Notes: generated by a model not told the origin, from the letters alone. Shown: positions 15,779 through 26,057, counted from the first letter of the stretch. The stretch: 64,000 nt of DNA from Microtetraspora glauca (GCA_000721275.1 JOFO01000010.1:62001-126000); one strand, 5' to 3'. A program made the numbers and translations.

Positions 15779-16860
15779 AGCACCACCACCGAGCGGAGGA
15801 CGTCGCCCTCGTGCATGCGGGCGAACGCCTTCTCGACCTCGCCGAGGGCGATGGTCTCGGTGACGAAGGCCCCGAGGTCGACGCGGCCCTGCCGGTGCAG
15901 GTCGATGAGCATCGGGAAGTCACGGGACGGCAGGCAGTCGCCGTACCAGGAGGACTTGAGGGAGCCGCCGCGGCCGAAGACGTCGAGGAGCGGGAGCTCC
16001 AGCTTCATCTCGGGGGTGGGGACGCCGACGAGGACGACGGTGCCGGCGAGGTCGCGGGCGTAGAACGCCTGGGTGTACGTCTCCGGGCGGCCGACGGCCT
16101 CGATGACGACGTCGGCGCCGAAGCCGTCGGTGAGCTCGCGGATCGCCTCGACGGGGTCGGTGGCGCGGGAGTCGACGGTGTGGGTGGCGCCCATCTCCTT
16201 CGCCTTGGCCAGTTTCCGCTCGTCGATGTCGACGGCGATGATCTTCGCGGCGCCGGCGAGGCGGGCGCCGACGACGGCGGCGTCGCCGACGCCTCCGCAG
16301 CCGATGACGGCGACGGTGTCGCCGCGGGTGACGTTCCCGGTGTTGATCGCGGCGCCGATGCCGGCCATCACGCCGCAGCCGAGGAGTCCGGCGATCTCGG
16401 GGGCGACGGCCGGGTCGACCTTGGTGCACTGGCCGGCGGCGACGAGGGTCTTCTCGGCGAAGGCGCCGATGCCGAGGGCCGGGGTGAGCTCGGTGCCGTC
16501 GAGCAGGGTCATCCGCTGCTTCGCGTTGTGGGTGTCGAAGCAGTACCAGGGGCGGCCCCGGCGGCAGGCGCGGCACTGGCCGCAGACGGCCCGCCAGTTG
16601 AGGATCACGTAGTCGCCGGGGGCGACGTCGGTGACGCCCTCGCCGACCGACTCCACGACGCCGGCGGCCTCGTGGCCGAGGAGGAACGGGAAGTCGTCGT
16701 TGATCCCGCCCTGCTTGTAGTGGAGGTCGGTGTGGCAGACGCCGCACGCCTGGACCTTCACGACGGCCTCGCCGGGGCCCGGATCGGGGACGACGACCGT
16801 CTCGATCCGCACCGGCTCGTTCCGTCCCGGGGAGACGACCCCCCGCACGTGCTGTGGCAT
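15775..16860 (-). CDS. mscR: S-(hydroxymethyl)mycothiol dehydrogenase (mycothiol-dependent formaldehyde dehydrogenase)
   Basis: A 361-residue zinc-dependent class III-type alcohol dehydrogenase that oxidises the formaldehyde-mycothiol adduct with NAD+. The catalytic zinc segment [11 protein letters not shown] is near residue 40, and the structural zinc loop with four cysteines is [15 protein letters not shown]. The Rossmann motif is [13 protein letters not shown] 16860 follows a GAAGGGAA site. It forms an operon with the downstream MBL hydrolase. It protects against formaldehyde and may also reduce S-nitrosomycothiol, a known property of the family. Mycothiol supply is represented by mshC at the window start. 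Confidence 0.92.
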   Translation of the reverse strand: MPQHVRGVVSPGRNEPVRIETVVVPDPGPGEAVVKVQACGVCHTDLHYKQGGINDDFPFLLGHEAAGVVESVGEGVTDVAPGDYVILNWRAVCGQCRACRRGRPWYCFDTHNAKQRMTLLDGTELTPALGIGAFAEKTLVAAGQCTKVDPAVAPEIAGLLGCGVMAGIGAAINTGNVTRGDTVAVIGCGGVGDAAVVGARLAGAAKIIAVDIDERKLAKAKEMGATHTVDSRATDPVEAIRELTDGFGADVVIEAVGRPETYTQAFYARDLAGTVVLVGVPTPEMKLELPLLDVFGRGGSLKSSWYGDCLPSRDFPMLIDLHRQGRVDLGAFVTETIALGEVEKAFARMHEGDVLRSVVVL

Positions 16861-16930
16861 CGCTGGCTTCCCTTCGGCCGAGAGGATCTTGTAAGCCTCC
16901 TGCGTACCACTATCTCCTGATAAAAGGCGA

Positions 16931-16959
16931 GACCCCCGCAGGCCTGGCCCGCGGGGGTC
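16931..16959 (-). terminator. Hairpin downstream of the amino acid permease gene
   Basis: A perfect 9-bp stem (16931-16939 with 16951-16959) with an 11-nt loop lies about 33 bp past the permease stop. Confidence 0.65.
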
Positions 16960-16991
16960 CGCCGCTCCCGTGGGGGGAGTCGAGGGGTGCC

Positions 16992-18449
16992 TCAGTCCTG
17001 GCGCGCGGAGGTCTCGCGGACCCGGCGGCGGACCAGGAACCAGCCGCCGACGAGCGCCGCGGCGATCAGCGGCAGGCAGTTCACGGTGGTGCGGCCGATG
17101 CCGCCGTCCATCCACATGAGGACGATGACGGAGGCGAGGAAGACCAGCGTCACGATCTGGGTGTACGGGGCCCAGGGCAGCCGGTAGGCGGGGCGGGTGA
17201 GCCGGCCCTGCTCGGCGCGGCGGACGAAGAGCAGCGAGCAGACCATGATCATGGCCCAGGTGCCGATGATGCCGATGGAGGCGAAGTTCAGCACCAGCTC
17301 GAAGGCGTCCTCGGGCATCACGAAGTTGAGGAAGACGCCGGCGACGCCGAAGCCGGCGGTGAGCAGGATGCCGCCGTAGGGCACGCCGCCCTTGTTCATG
17401 ACGCCGGTGAACTTGGGCGCGGAGCCGGCCAGCGACATGGAGCGCAGGATGCGGCCGGTGGAGTACAGGCCGGAGTTGAGGCTGGAGAGGGCGGCGGTGA
17501 GGACGACGAGGTTCATCACGCCGGCGGCGCCGGGGATGCCCAGCTTGTCGAAGACGGTGACGAAGGGGCTCTGGTCGCCGGAGTAGGCGGTGTACGGGAG
17601 GATCAGCGCGAGCAGGACGACGGAGCCGACGTAGAAGAGGCCGACGCGCCACATGATCGAGTTGATCGCCTTCGGCATGATCTTCTCGGGGTTCTCGGTC
17701 TCGCCGGCGGCGACGCCGCAGAGCTCGACGGAGGCGTAGGCGAAGACGACGCCCTGGATGAGCAGGAGCATCGGCATCATGCCGTTGGGGAAGAGGCCGC
17801 CGTTGTCGGTGATGTTGGCGAGGCCGGGGGTGGAGCCGCCGACGTCGTGGGAGGTCACGACGAGGTAGATGCCGACGAGCATGAAGGCGACGAGCGCGGC
17901 GACCTTGATGATCGCGAACCAGAACTCCATCTCGCCGAAGTACTTCACCGAGATGAGGTTGGCGGCGAGGACGACCGCGAGGGCGATGAGGGCGAGGATC
18001 CACTGGGGGACGTCGCTGAACATCGACCAGAAGTGGGCGTAGGTGGCCGCGGCGGTGATGTCGGCGACGGCGGTGGTCGACCAGTTGAGGAAGTAGAGCC
18101 AGCCGGCCGTGTAGGCGCCCTTCTCGCCCATGAACTCGCGGGCGTAGGAGACGAAGGCGCCGGAGGACGGGCGGTAGAGCACGAGCTCGCCGAGGGCCCG
18201 GACCACGAAGAAGGCGAAGACGCCGCAGACCGCGTACGCGATGAAGAGCGAGGGGCCGGCGCTGGCCATCCGGCCGCCGGCGCCGAGGAAGAGCCCGGTG
18301 CCGATGGCGCCGCCGATGGCGATCATGTTGATGTGCCGGGACTTGAGGTCCTTGCGGTATCCGGCGTCGCCGGCGTCCACGTGGGGGGAGGCGGCCGTGT
18401 TCGCCGGGGCGGCGGACAGCGGCTCGGCCGCGGTGACGCGGTCAGTCAT
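16992..18449 (-). CDS. APC-family amino acid permease
   Basis: A 485-residue inner-membrane transporter of the amino acid-polyamine-cation superfamily, AAT subgroup (CycA/GabP/AnsP-like). A soluble N-terminus of about 45 residues is followed by roughly 12 hydrophobic segments; the first contains the family signature [15 protein letters not shown] proton-coupled amino acid import function is expected. The substrate is not determined; D-Ser/Ala/Gly or GABA types are most similar in general character. ATG 18449 is chosen because the upstream reading frame lacks hydrophobicity or a good ribosome site. Upstream repeats (CTCACTGA twice, one within a palindrome) may be regulatory. Confidence 0.88.
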   Translation of the reverse strand: MTDRVTAAEPLSAAPANTAASPHVDAGDAGYRKDLKSRHINMIAIGGAIGTGLFLGAGGRMASAGPSLFIAYAVCGVFAFFVVRALGELVLYRPSSGAFVSYAREFMGEKGAYTAGWLYFLNWSTTAVADITAAATYAHFWSMFSDVPQWILALIALAVVLAANLISVKYFGEMEFWFAIIKVAALVAFMLVGIYLVVTSHDVGGSTPGLANITDNGGLFPNGMMPMLLLIQGVVFAYASVELCGVAAGETENPEKIMPKAINSIMWRVGLFYVGSVVLLALILPYTAYSGDQSPFVTVFDKLGIPGAAGVMNLVVLTAALSSLNSGLYSTGRILRSMSLAGSAPKFTGVMNKGGVPYGGILLTAGFGVAGVFLNFVMPEDAFELVLNFASIGIIGTWAMIMVCSLLFVRRAEQGRLTRPAYRLPWAPYTQIVTLVFLASVIVLMWMDGGIGRTTVNCLPLIAAALVGGWFLVRRRVRETSARQD

Positions 18450-18560
18450 GGAGTTGTTCGCCTTCGTGAGGGGGTCGGGTGTGCGGTACCCGGCCGGGCG
18501 GGGAGCTCCTTCGTGGGGGTCGTCCTCGCACGGCCAGCCGACATCCTCACGGCAAGGCCC

Positions 18561-18588
18561 GCTCACTGACTGTGAGCGAACTCACTGA
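18561..18588. promoter_or_regulatory. Palindrome GCTCAC-N5-GTGAGC plus repeated CTCACTGA upstream of the permease
   Basis: 18561-18566 and 18572-18577 form a perfect 6-5-6 inverted repeat. The octamer CTCACTGA within it (18562-18569) recurs at 18581-18588, 19 bp apart. The site lies about 110-140 bp upstream of the permease start. Confidence 0.4.
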
Positions 18589-18653
18589 ACGCCCGGATTT
18601 GAGCTAGTTCAGAGGTTACGCAGTGCTGTACGGCGTACGACGGGACGGTGCCG

Positions 18654-19355
18654 TCACGGCGCCAGGACGTCCAGCTCGCGGAGCGCGCCGACGGCGATCT
18701 CGCGGGTCAGCGCCTCGGCGCGGGCGGCGTCACGCTCCCGGACGGCCTCGGCGACCTGGACGTGGAGGGTGACGGCGGCCGGGTCGGGGTCCTCGAACAT
18801 CACGTGGTGGTGGGTGCGGCCGGTGAGGACCTCGGCGACCACGTCGCCGAGGCGGGCGAACATCTCGTTGCCGGAGGCGTTCAGGACCACCCGGTGGAAG
18901 GCGATGTCGTGGACGAGGTACGCCTCCAGCTGTCGGCCGCGCGAGGTCGCGACCATGCCGAGGGCCTGCTCGGTGAGCTCGCGGCACTGGGCCGGGGTGG
19001 CGTGCAGGGCGGCGAGCCCGGCCGCGACCGGCTCGACGGCGGAGCGCAGCACGGTGAGGGAGCGGAGCTGGCGGGGACGGTCGGCGCCGGCCAGCCGCCA
19101 CCGGATGACCTGGGGGTCGTACACGTTCCAGCTCTCGGTGGGCAGGACCGTGACGCCGACCCGGCGGCGGGACTCCACCAGGTGCATCGACTCCAGGACG
19201 CGGACGACCTCGCGGACGACGGTGCGGGAGACGTCGAAGCGCTGGGCGAGCTCGTCGGTGCGCAGCACGGTGCCGGGCGGGTACTCCCCCGCGGTGATGG
19301 CGAGGCCCAGGGTGGCGAGCACGTGCGCGTGGAGCCCCTGGGCCGATGTCGTCAT
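18654..19355 (-). CDS. gntR: GntR-family (FadR subfamily) regulator of the gluconate genes
   Basis: A 233-residue transcription factor. The N-terminal winged helix (about 5-75) contains LRTDELAQRFDVSRTVVREV. The C-terminal all-helical FCD ligand domain (about 95-225) has histidines positioned as metal ligands (HDIAFHR). ATG 19355 follows GGGTGAG. It is divergent from gntK-gntP, the usual arrangement for a gluconate- or gluconate-6-P-responsive repressor. Two AT-rich palindromes in the shared intergenic region are its likely operators and would allow autoregulation. Confidence 0.88.
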   Translation of the reverse strand: MTTSAQGLHAHVLATLGLAITAGEYPPGTVLRTDELAQRFDVSRTVVREVVRVLESMHLVESRRRVGVTVLPTESWNVYDPQVIRWRLAGADRPRQLRSLTVLRSAVEPVAAGLAALHATPAQCRELTEQALGMVATSRGRQLEAYLVHDIAFHRVVLNASGNEMFARLGDVVAEVLTGRTHHHVMFEDPDPAAVTLHVQVAEAVRERDAARAEALTREIAVGALRELDVLAP

Positions 19356-19401
19356 GGTGCTCACCCTATGCGGGCGCGGTCGGGTGATCACCTCGGGAAT
19401 G

Positions 19402-19416
19402 AAAAGTACGACTTTT
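19402..19416. promoter_or_regulatory. Candidate GntR operator O1
   Basis: AAAAGT-ACG-ACTTTT is a perfect 6-3-6 palindrome in an AT-rich pocket of otherwise GC-rich DNA. It is centred at 19409, between gntR and gntK. Confidence 0.6.
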
Positions 19417-19431
19417 ATGTCACAGCCTCTT

Positions 19432-19446
19432 GAATACGTCGTACTC
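19432..19446. promoter_or_regulatory. Candidate GntR operator O2
   Basis: GAATAC-GTC-GTACTC is a 6-3-6 palindrome with one mismatch. It is centred at 19439, exactly 30 bp from O1, and shares the AGTACGAC core on the opposite strand. Confidence 0.55.
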
Positions 19447-19471
19447 AATAGGTTTCATGAGCGCGACGGAT

Positions 19472-19510
19472 CGATGTCGAGAAGACAGCACCGATGTCGA
19501 AGAAGACAGC
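19472..19510. repeat. Imperfect direct repeat in the gntK leader
   Basis: CGATGTCGAGAAGACAGC (19472-19489) is repeated as a 19-mer with one inserted A at 19492-19510, ending 12 bp before the gntK start. It is possibly a leader duplication. Confidence 0.6.
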
Positions 19511-19522
19511 GAGGCACCCCTC

Positions 19523-20050
19523 ATGAGCACCACCCCCCACACCGCCGCTCCCCCGGTCGTCGTCGTCATGGGCGTCGCCGGGACCGGCAAGACGACGATC
19601 GGTCCGCTGGTCGCCGAGGCACTCGGCCTCCCCTACGCGGAGGGCGACGACTTCCACCCGGCGGCCAACGTGGCGAAGATGTCGGCCGGCGTCCCGCTGG
19701 ACGACGCGGACCGCGAGCCGTGGCTCGACGCCATCGGCGCCTGGGCCCACGACCGGGCCGGGCGCGGCGGGGTGGTGAGCAGCTCCGCGCTGAAGCGGAT
19801 CTACCGGGACCGGCTGCGCGCGGCCGCGCCCGGGGTCGTCTTCCTTCATCTGACCGGCGACCGGGAGCTGATCGAGCGGCGGATGGCCTCCCGCACGGGC
19901 CACTTCATGCCCACCGCGCTGCTCGACTCCCAGTTCGCCACCCTGCAGCCGCTGCAGGACGACGAGGCCGGCGTCGCCGTCGACGTGTCCGGCACCCCCG
20001 AGGAGATCACCGGCCGGGCCGTCGCCGCGCTGCGGCGTCTCGCCGGCTGA
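19523..20050 (+). CDS. gntK: Gluconokinase
   Basis: A 175-residue cytosolic P-loop kinase that phosphorylates gluconate to 6-phosphogluconate, feeding the pentose phosphate pathway. Walker A is GVAGTGKT near residues 17-24. The substrate motifs EGDDFHP and later RTGHFMP are typical of GntK. ATG 19523 with GAGG upstream gives the normal family length; an in-frame start at 19430 would add 31 residues through the operator and repeat region and is unlikely. It is the first gene of gntK-gntP, divergent from gntR. Confidence 0.93.
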   Translation: MSTTPHTAAPPVVVVMGVAGTGKTTIGPLVAEALGLPYAEGDDFHPAANVAKMSAGVPLDDADREPWLDAIGAWAHDRAGRGGVVSSSALKRIYRDRLRAAAPGVVFLHLTGDRELIERRMASRTGHFMPTALLDSQFATLQPLQDDEAGVAVDVSGTPEEITGRAVAALRRLAG

Positions 20051-20088
20051 CCTCCCGTCCCCCACCTGCCCGTACGAAGGACACCACC

Positions 20089-21486
20089 GTGACCAGTCTC
20101 AGCGTCGAGACCCTGGCAGCGGACGCCGTCGAACCGATCACCTCGGCCGGCAACGCCCAGCTGGGCATCGCCGTTCTCGCCGGCATCGCCGTCATCGTCC
20201 TGCTCATCACCAAGTTCAAGCTGCACGCGTTCCTGGCGCTGACCATCGGGTCGCTCGCGCTCGGCGCGTTCGCCGGTGCCCCGCTCGCGGACACCATCAA
20301 GTCGTTCAGCACCGGGCTCGGCAACACCGTGGCCGGCGTGGGCGTGCTCATCGCGCTCGGCGCCATCCTCGGCAAGCTGCTCGCCGACTCGGGCGGCGCC
20401 GACCAGATCGTCGACACGATCCTCGCGAAGGCCGGCAAGCGGTCCATGCCGTGGGCGATGGTCCTCATCGCCTCGGTGATCGGTCTGCCGCTCTTCTTCG
20501 AGGTCGGCATCGTGCTGCTGATCCCGGTCGTGCTGATGGTCGCCAAGCGCGGCAACTACTCCCTGATGCGGATCGGCGTCCCGGCGCTGGCCGGCCTGTC
20601 GGTGATGCACGGGCTGATCCCGCCGCACCCCGGCCCGCTGGTCGCGATCGACGCGGTCGGCGCCAACCTGGGCGTCACCCTCGCGCTGGGTCTGGTCGTC
20701 GCGATCCCGACGGTGATCATCGCCGGTCCGGTCTTCTCGAAGTACGCGGCCCGCTGGGTGGACGTCCCCGCGCCGGAGCACATGATCCCGACGCGCCCGT
20801 CCGAGGACCTGGAGAAGCGCCCCGGCTTCGGCGTCACGGTCGCCACGGTGCTGCTGCCGGTCGTGCTGATGCTGGTGAAGGCGCTCGTCGACATCGTGGT
20901 CGACGACCCCGAGAACGGGGTGCAGAAGGTCACCGACGTCATCGGCTCGCCGCTGATCGCCCTGCTCGCCGCCGTCATAGTGGCGCTGTTCACGCTGGGC
21001 CGGGCGGCCGGCTTCACCAAGGAGCGGCTCTCCTCGACGGTCGAGAAGTCGCTGGCCCCGATCGCGGGCGTGCTGCTGGTCGTCGGCGCGGGCGGCGGCT
21101 TCAAGCAGACGCTGATCGACATCGGCGTCGGCCAGATGATCCTGGACTTCTCCAAGGACTGGTCGATCCCGGCCCTGCTCCTCGCCTGGCTGATCGCGGT
21201 CGCGATCCGGCTCGCGACGGGTTCCGCCACGGTCGCGACGATCTCGGCGGCCGGTCTGGTGGCTCCGCTGGCGGCGGGCATGTCCACCGGTGAGACGGCG
21301 CTCCTCGTGCTGGCGATCGGCGCCGGCTCGCTCTTCTTCAGCCACGTCAACGACGCCGGTTTCTGGCTGGTGAAGGAGTACTTCGGCATGAACGTCGGCC
21401 AGACGATCAAGACCTGGTCGGTGATGGAGACGATCATCTCGGTGGTGGGCCTGCTGTTCGTGCTGCTGCTGTCGCTGCTGGTCTAG
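20089..21486 (+). CDS. gntP: Gluconate:H+ symporter, GntP family
   Basis: A 465-residue inner-membrane permease with about 12-14 hydrophobic helices, belonging to the GntP family (gluconate and related hexonates). Diagnostic segments include GLPLFFEVG, HGLIPPHPGP and the conserved region GSATVATISAAGLVAP. A GTG start at 20089 is preceded by GAAGGA. It lies 38 bp after gntK in the same operon. A strong hairpin follows. The substrate call rests on the linked gluconokinase and GntR. Confidence 0.93.
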   Translation: MTSLSVETLAADAVEPITSAGNAQLGIAVLAGIAVIVLLITKFKLHAFLALTIGSLALGAFAGAPLADTIKSFSTGLGNTVAGVGVLIALGAILGKLLADSGGADQIVDTILAKAGKRSMPWAMVLIASVIGLPLFFEVGIVLLIPVVLMVAKRGNYSLMRIGVPALAGLSVMHGLIPPHPGPLVAIDAVGANLGVTLALGLVVAIPTVIIAGPVFSKYAARWVDVPAPEHMIPTRPSEDLEKRPGFGVTVATVLLPVVLMLVKALVDIVVDDPENGVQKVTDVIGSPLIALLAAVIVALFTLGRAAGFTKERLSSTVEKSLAPIAGVLLVVGAGGGFKQTLIDIGVGQMILDFSKDWSIPALLLAWLIAVAIRLATGSATVATISAAGLVAPLAAGMSTGETALLVLAIGAGSLFFSHVNDAGFWLVKEYFGMNVGQTIKTWSVMETIISVVGLLFVLLLSLLV

Positions 21487-21502
21487 CGGCGCCGGACGCC
21501 AC

Positions 21503-21543
21503 GCGAAGGCCCCGGATCTCCTGTGGAGGTCCGGGGCCTTCGC
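21503..21543. terminator. Hairpin terminator between gntP and the FAD dehydrogenase gene
   Basis: A perfect 14-bp outer stem (21503-21516 with 21530-21543) and a small inner CTCC/GGAG stem lie between convergent genes. Confidence 0.8.
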
Positions 21544-21549
21544 CGTGGG

Positions 21550-23205
21550 TCAGGCCGTCGCCGCTGCCGCCGCCCGGCCCGCCGCGCGGCCGGAGAAGAC
21601 GCAGCCGCCGAGGAAGGTGCCTTCGAGGGAGCGGTAGCCGTGGATCCCGCCGCCCCCGAAGCCGGCCGCCTCGCCCGCGGCGTACAGGCCGGGGAGGGGT
21701 TCGCCGGTCTCGGTGAGGACCCGGGAGGAGAGGTCGGTCTGGAGGCCGCCGAGGGACTTGCGGGTGAGGATGTTGAGGCGGACGGCGACGAGCGGCCCGG
21801 CCTTGGGGTCGAGGATGCGGTGCGGGGCCGCGGTCCGGATCAGCCGGTCGCCGAGGTAACCGCGGGCGCCGCGGATCGCGGTGATCTGGAGGTCCTTGGT
21901 GAAGGGGTTGGCGACCTCGCGGTCGCGGGCGGTGATCTCGCGGCGCAGCGCGGCCTCGTCGACGAGGTCCTGGCCGGTGATCCGGTTCATGCCGCGGACG
22001 AGGGCGGACAGGTCGTCCTCGACGACGAAGTCGGCGCCCTTGTCCATGAACGCCTGGACCGGGCCGGGGACGTCGGCGCGGGCGCGGACCAGGACGTCGC
22101 GGACGGACTTGCCGGTGAGGTCGGGGTTCTGCTCGGAGCCGGAGAGGGCGAACTCCTTGCCGATGATCCGCTTGTCGAGGACGAACCAGGTGTGGTCGTG
22201 GCCGGTCCGCATGATGTGTTCGAGGGTGCCGAGGGTGTCGAAGCCGGGGAAGAGCGGCACCGGGAGGCGCTTGCCGGTGGCGTCGAGCCAGAGCGACGAG
22301 GGGCCGGGCAGGATGCGGATGCCGTGCCGGGCCCAGATCGGGTTCCAGTTCTCGATGCCCTCGGTGTAGTGCCACATCCGGTCGCGGTTCACGTGCCGGG
22401 CGCCGGCCTTCTCCGCGATGCCGAGCATCAGGCCGTCGACGTGGGCGGGGACGCCGGAGAGCAGCTTCGCGGGCGGGGTGCCGAGGCGGGCGGGCCACTG
22501 GGCGCGGACCAGGTCGTGGTTGCCGCCGATGCCGCCGGTGGTGACGATCACCGCCTGGGCGCGCAGCTCGAAGGAACCCGTCGCGGTGCGGCTGCTGGCG
22601 GTGCCGCGCTCGGCGTCCGAGGGCTCCAGGATCTCGCCGGAGACGGTGTCGACGGTGCCGTCGGTGCGGCCGAGGGCGGTGACGCGGTGGCGGAAGCGGA
22701 AGGTGACGCGGCCCCGGGCGGCGCCCTCGCGGACCCGGCGCTCGAAGGGGGCGACGAGGCCGGGGCCGGTACCCCAGGTGATGTGGAAGCGGGGCACGGA
22801 GTTGCCGTGGCCGGTGGCGTCGTAGCCGCCGCGCTCCGCCCAGCCGACGACGGGGAAGAAGCGGATCCCGCGCGCGTGGAGCCAGGAGCGCTTCTCGCCG
22901 GCGGCGAAGTCGACGTACGCCTCCGCCCAGCGGCGGGCCCAGTCGTCCTCGGGGCGGTCGAAGCCGGCGGTGCCCATCCAGTCCTGGAGGGCGAGCGCGT
23001 GGCTGTCCTTGATCCGGAGCCGGCGCTGTTCGGGCGAGTCGACGAGGAACAGGCCGCCGAAGGACCAGTGGGCCTGGCCGCCGAGGGACTGTTCGGGCTC
23101 CTGGTCCAGGAGGATCACGGACCGGCCGGCGTCGACCAGTTCGGCGGTGGCGACGAGACCGGCGAGGCCGGCCCCGATGACGATCACATCGGCGTCGTAG
23201 GACAT
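21550..23205 (-). CDS. KstD-like FAD-binding dehydrogenase
   Basis: A 551-residue flavoprotein of the FAD_binding_2 / 3-ketosteroid-delta1-dehydrogenase-like family. The N-terminal dinucleotide motif is VIGAGLAGLVAT. A second FAD-contact region reads GGIGGNHDLV, and the C-terminal motif LPGLYAAGEAAGFGGGG is typical. It probably introduces a double bond into, or otherwise oxidises, a steroid-like or ketone substrate; the actual substrate is unknown. ATG 23205 is chosen; an ATG three codons upstream is also possible. It is divergent from a TetR gene, with two clear palindromes between. A hydroxysteroid dehydrogenase downstream of tetR supports a steroid-type role. Confidence 0.85.
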   Translation of the reverse strand: MSYDADVIVIGAGLAGLVATAELVDAGRSVILLDQEPEQSLGGQAHWSFGGLFLVDSPEQRRLRIKDSHALALQDWMGTAGFDRPEDDWARRWAEAYVDFAAGEKRSWLHARGIRFFPVVGWAERGGYDATGHGNSVPRFHITWGTGPGLVAPFERRVREGAARGRVTFRFRHRVTALGRTDGTVDTVSGEILEPSDAERGTASSRTATGSFELRAQAVIVTTGGIGGNHDLVRAQWPARLGTPPAKLLSGVPAHVDGLMLGIAEKAGARHVNRDRMWHYTEGIENWNPIWARHGIRILPGPSSLWLDATGKRLPVPLFPGFDTLGTLEHIMRTGHDHTWFVLDKRIIGKEFALSGSEQNPDLTGKSVRDVLVRARADVPGPVQAFMDKGADFVVEDDLSALVRGMNRITGQDLVDEAALRREITARDREVANPFTKDLQITAIRGARGYLGDRLIRTAAPHRILDPKAGPLVAVRLNILTRKSLGGLQTDLSSRVLTETGEPLPGLYAAGEAAGFGGGGIHGYRSLEGTFLGGCVFSGRAAGRAAAAATA

Positions 23206-23216
23206 GGACGGCATCT

Positions 23217-23236
23217 TCGATACACCGATGTATCGA
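23217..23236. promoter_or_regulatory. Perfect 8-4-8 palindrome, candidate TetR operator
   Basis: TCGATACA and TGTATCGA flank CCGA. The site lies 12-31 bp before the FAD dehydrogenase start and is the strongest inverted repeat in the divergent region. Confidence 0.7.
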
Positions 23237-23275
23237 GTCAACCTCCCGGACGCGGAAGGATCCCTTCCCTTTTTC

Positions 23276-23290
23276 TAATGCCGAGCATTA
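23276..23290. promoter_or_regulatory. Second palindrome TAATGC-CGA-GCATTA near the tetR promoter
   Basis: A perfect 6-3-6 inverted repeat overlaps an AT-rich stretch 11-25 bp before the tetR start, so it could cover its -10 region. Its sequence differs from the site at 23217. Confidence 0.55.
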
Positions 23291-23300
23291 ATATGACTGC

Positions 23301-24726
<1,426 letters not shown>

Positions 24727-24765
24727 GCCGGCCGGTCCGCCGCCCCGGGCTGCTTTGATGGGCGC

Positions 24766-25305
24766 ATGAGCGCCTCCGAGGAAGTACTGGACGTCGTCGA
24801 CGAGCAGGACCGGGTGGTCGGCCGGGCCCCGCGCGGCGAGGTGTACGCGCGGGGCCTGATCCACCGCTGCGTCTTCGTGCGGGTGCGGGACGCCGAGGGC
24901 CGGGTCTTCGTCCACCGCAGAACGCCGGGGAAGCTCGTCTTCCCGTCGATGTACGACCTGTTCGTCGGCGGGGTCGTCGGCGCCGGCGAGTCCTACGACG
25001 ACGCGGCGCTGCGCGAGGCCGAGGAGGAGCTGGGCGTCTCCGGCCTCCCCCGGCCCGCCTTCCTCTTCAAGTTCCTGTACGACTCCGGCGGCGTCGCCGG
25101 GAAGTGGTGGTCGTGCGTGTACGAGGTCCGCTGCGACCTGCCGGTGCGGCCCCAGCCGGAGGAGGTCGCCTGGCACGCCTTCCTCACCGGCGACGAGCTG
25201 CGGGACCGGCTGCCGGGCGCGCCCGGCGCCTGGCCGTGGGTGCCGGACGGGCTCGCCGCGTACGAGCGGCTGGTGGCGGGCGGGGACGGGGAGCCGGGCC
25301 GCTAG
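24766..25305 (+). CDS. NUDIX hydrolase
   Basis: A 179-residue cytosolic NUDIX-domain protein. The NUDIX box begins at GVVGAGE and continues to REAEEELGV (about residues 69-91) with all consensus Gly/Glu/Arg positions. The N-terminal VLDVVDEQDRVVGRAPRGEVY resembles IPP-isomerase-like NUDIX proteins of the YfcD type. The substrate is a nucleoside-diphosphate-linked compound of unknown identity. TTTGAT lies about 8 bp before the ATG and no ribosome site is seen, so it may be leaderless. It is followed within 10 bp by two DUF202 genes. Confidence 0.9.
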   Translation: MSASEEVLDVVDEQDRVVGRAPRGEVYARGLIHRCVFVRVRDAEGRVFVHRRTPGKLVFPSMYDLFVGGVVGAGESYDDAALREAEEELGVSGLPRPAFLFKFLYDSGGVAGKWWSCVYEVRCDLPVRPQPEEVAWHAFLTGDELRDRLPGAPGAWPWVPDGLAAYERLVAGGDGEPGR

Positions 25306-25314
25306 GGTGCCGGA

Positions 25315-25707
25315 GTGAGTCGATTCGTGCAGAGTCTGCGGCTGTGGTTCGCGCCGCGGCGGATCCGGGACGAGGGCGAGACCCCCGACTACCGCTTCTC
25401 GCTCGCCAACGAGCGGACCTTCCTCGCCTGGATCCGGACGGCGCTCGCGCTCATCGGCGGCGGCTTCGCCGTCGACCAGTTCCTGCCGGACCTGCGCTGG
25501 GCGGTCCGGGTCGGGCTCGCGCTCGCGCTGCTCGCCGCCGGCGTGCTGTGCTCGCTGCGCGCCGTGAACCACTGGATCCGCTGCGAGCGGGCCATGCGCC
25601 GCGGCGAGGACCTGCCCGTCTCCCGCTTCCCGGCCGTCCTGAGCCTCACCGTGGCGGTGGTGGCGGTCGCGATGGTGGTGCTCGTCGTCGTGGGCCGGGC
25701 CGGCTAG
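25315..25707 (+). CDS. YidH-type DUF202 membrane protein
   Basis: A 130-residue inner-membrane protein of the DUF202 (YidH) family, function unknown. The DUF202 signature LANERTFLAWIRTALALI is near residues 31-48, followed by three hydrophobic helices. The GTG at 25315 starts 10 bp after the NUDIX stop. Its stop overlaps the next DUF202 gene as TAGTG, so the pair is coupled and may form a heteromeric complex. Confidence 0.88.
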   Translation: MSRFVQSLRLWFAPRRIRDEGETPDYRFSLANERTFLAWIRTALALIGGGFAVDQFLPDLRWAVRVGLALALLAAGVLCSLRAVNHWIRCERAMRRGEDLPVSRFPAVLSLTVAVVAVAMVVLVVVGRAG

Positions 25708-26042
25708 TGGCCGGCCCGGTGTCCGGGGACGGGACGGCCGCCGCCCGCGATCCCGGGCTCCAGCCGGAGCGCACCCGGCTCGCCTGGCGGCGGACGACGC
25801 TGTCGTGGACGGTCGTGGCGGTGCTCGGCGTCAAGCTCGCGCTCCTGGACGGGGCCACCGCCCTGGGCGTGACCGGTCTCGCCCTCGCCGCGCTGCTGTG
25901 GGTCGGCTTCCTGGCCGTCGCCCACCGGCGGATCCGCTCCCTCGACACCGCCCGGCCCCGGGTCCTCTCCGCCCGGGGCGCCCTGCTGGCCGCGGGGTGC
26001 ACGGTGGCGCTGGCGGTGTGCGGGGCGGCGCTGATCTGGTGA
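25707..26042 (+). CDS. Second DUF202 membrane protein
   Basis: A 111-residue membrane protein. It has the shorter DUF202 signature (PERTRLAWRRTTLSW) and three hydrophobic stretches. It begins at GTG 25707, sharing one base with the TAG of the preceding DUF202 gene; a GTG four codons later is also possible. Tandem long/short DUF202 pairs are common in actinobacteria. The role is unknown. It is convergent with the quinone oxidoreductase gene with 15 bp between stops. Confidence 0.85.
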   Translation: MAGPVSGDGTAAARDPGLQPERTRLAWRRTTLSWTVVAVLGVKLALLDGATALGVTGLALAALLWVGFLAVAHRRIRSLDTARPRVLSARGALLAAGCTVALAVCGAALIW

Positions 26043-26057
26043 CGGGCCCGCCCCGGT

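Noticed and set aside
16911..16922. TATC-N4-GATA palindrome upstream of mscR
   Set aside because: Four-base arms are too short to support a claim.
18628..18638. GTACG-G-CGTAC palindrome between gntR and the permease
   Set aside because: Short, far from either start codon, and GTAC/CGTAC words are common in this genome; not supported as an operator.
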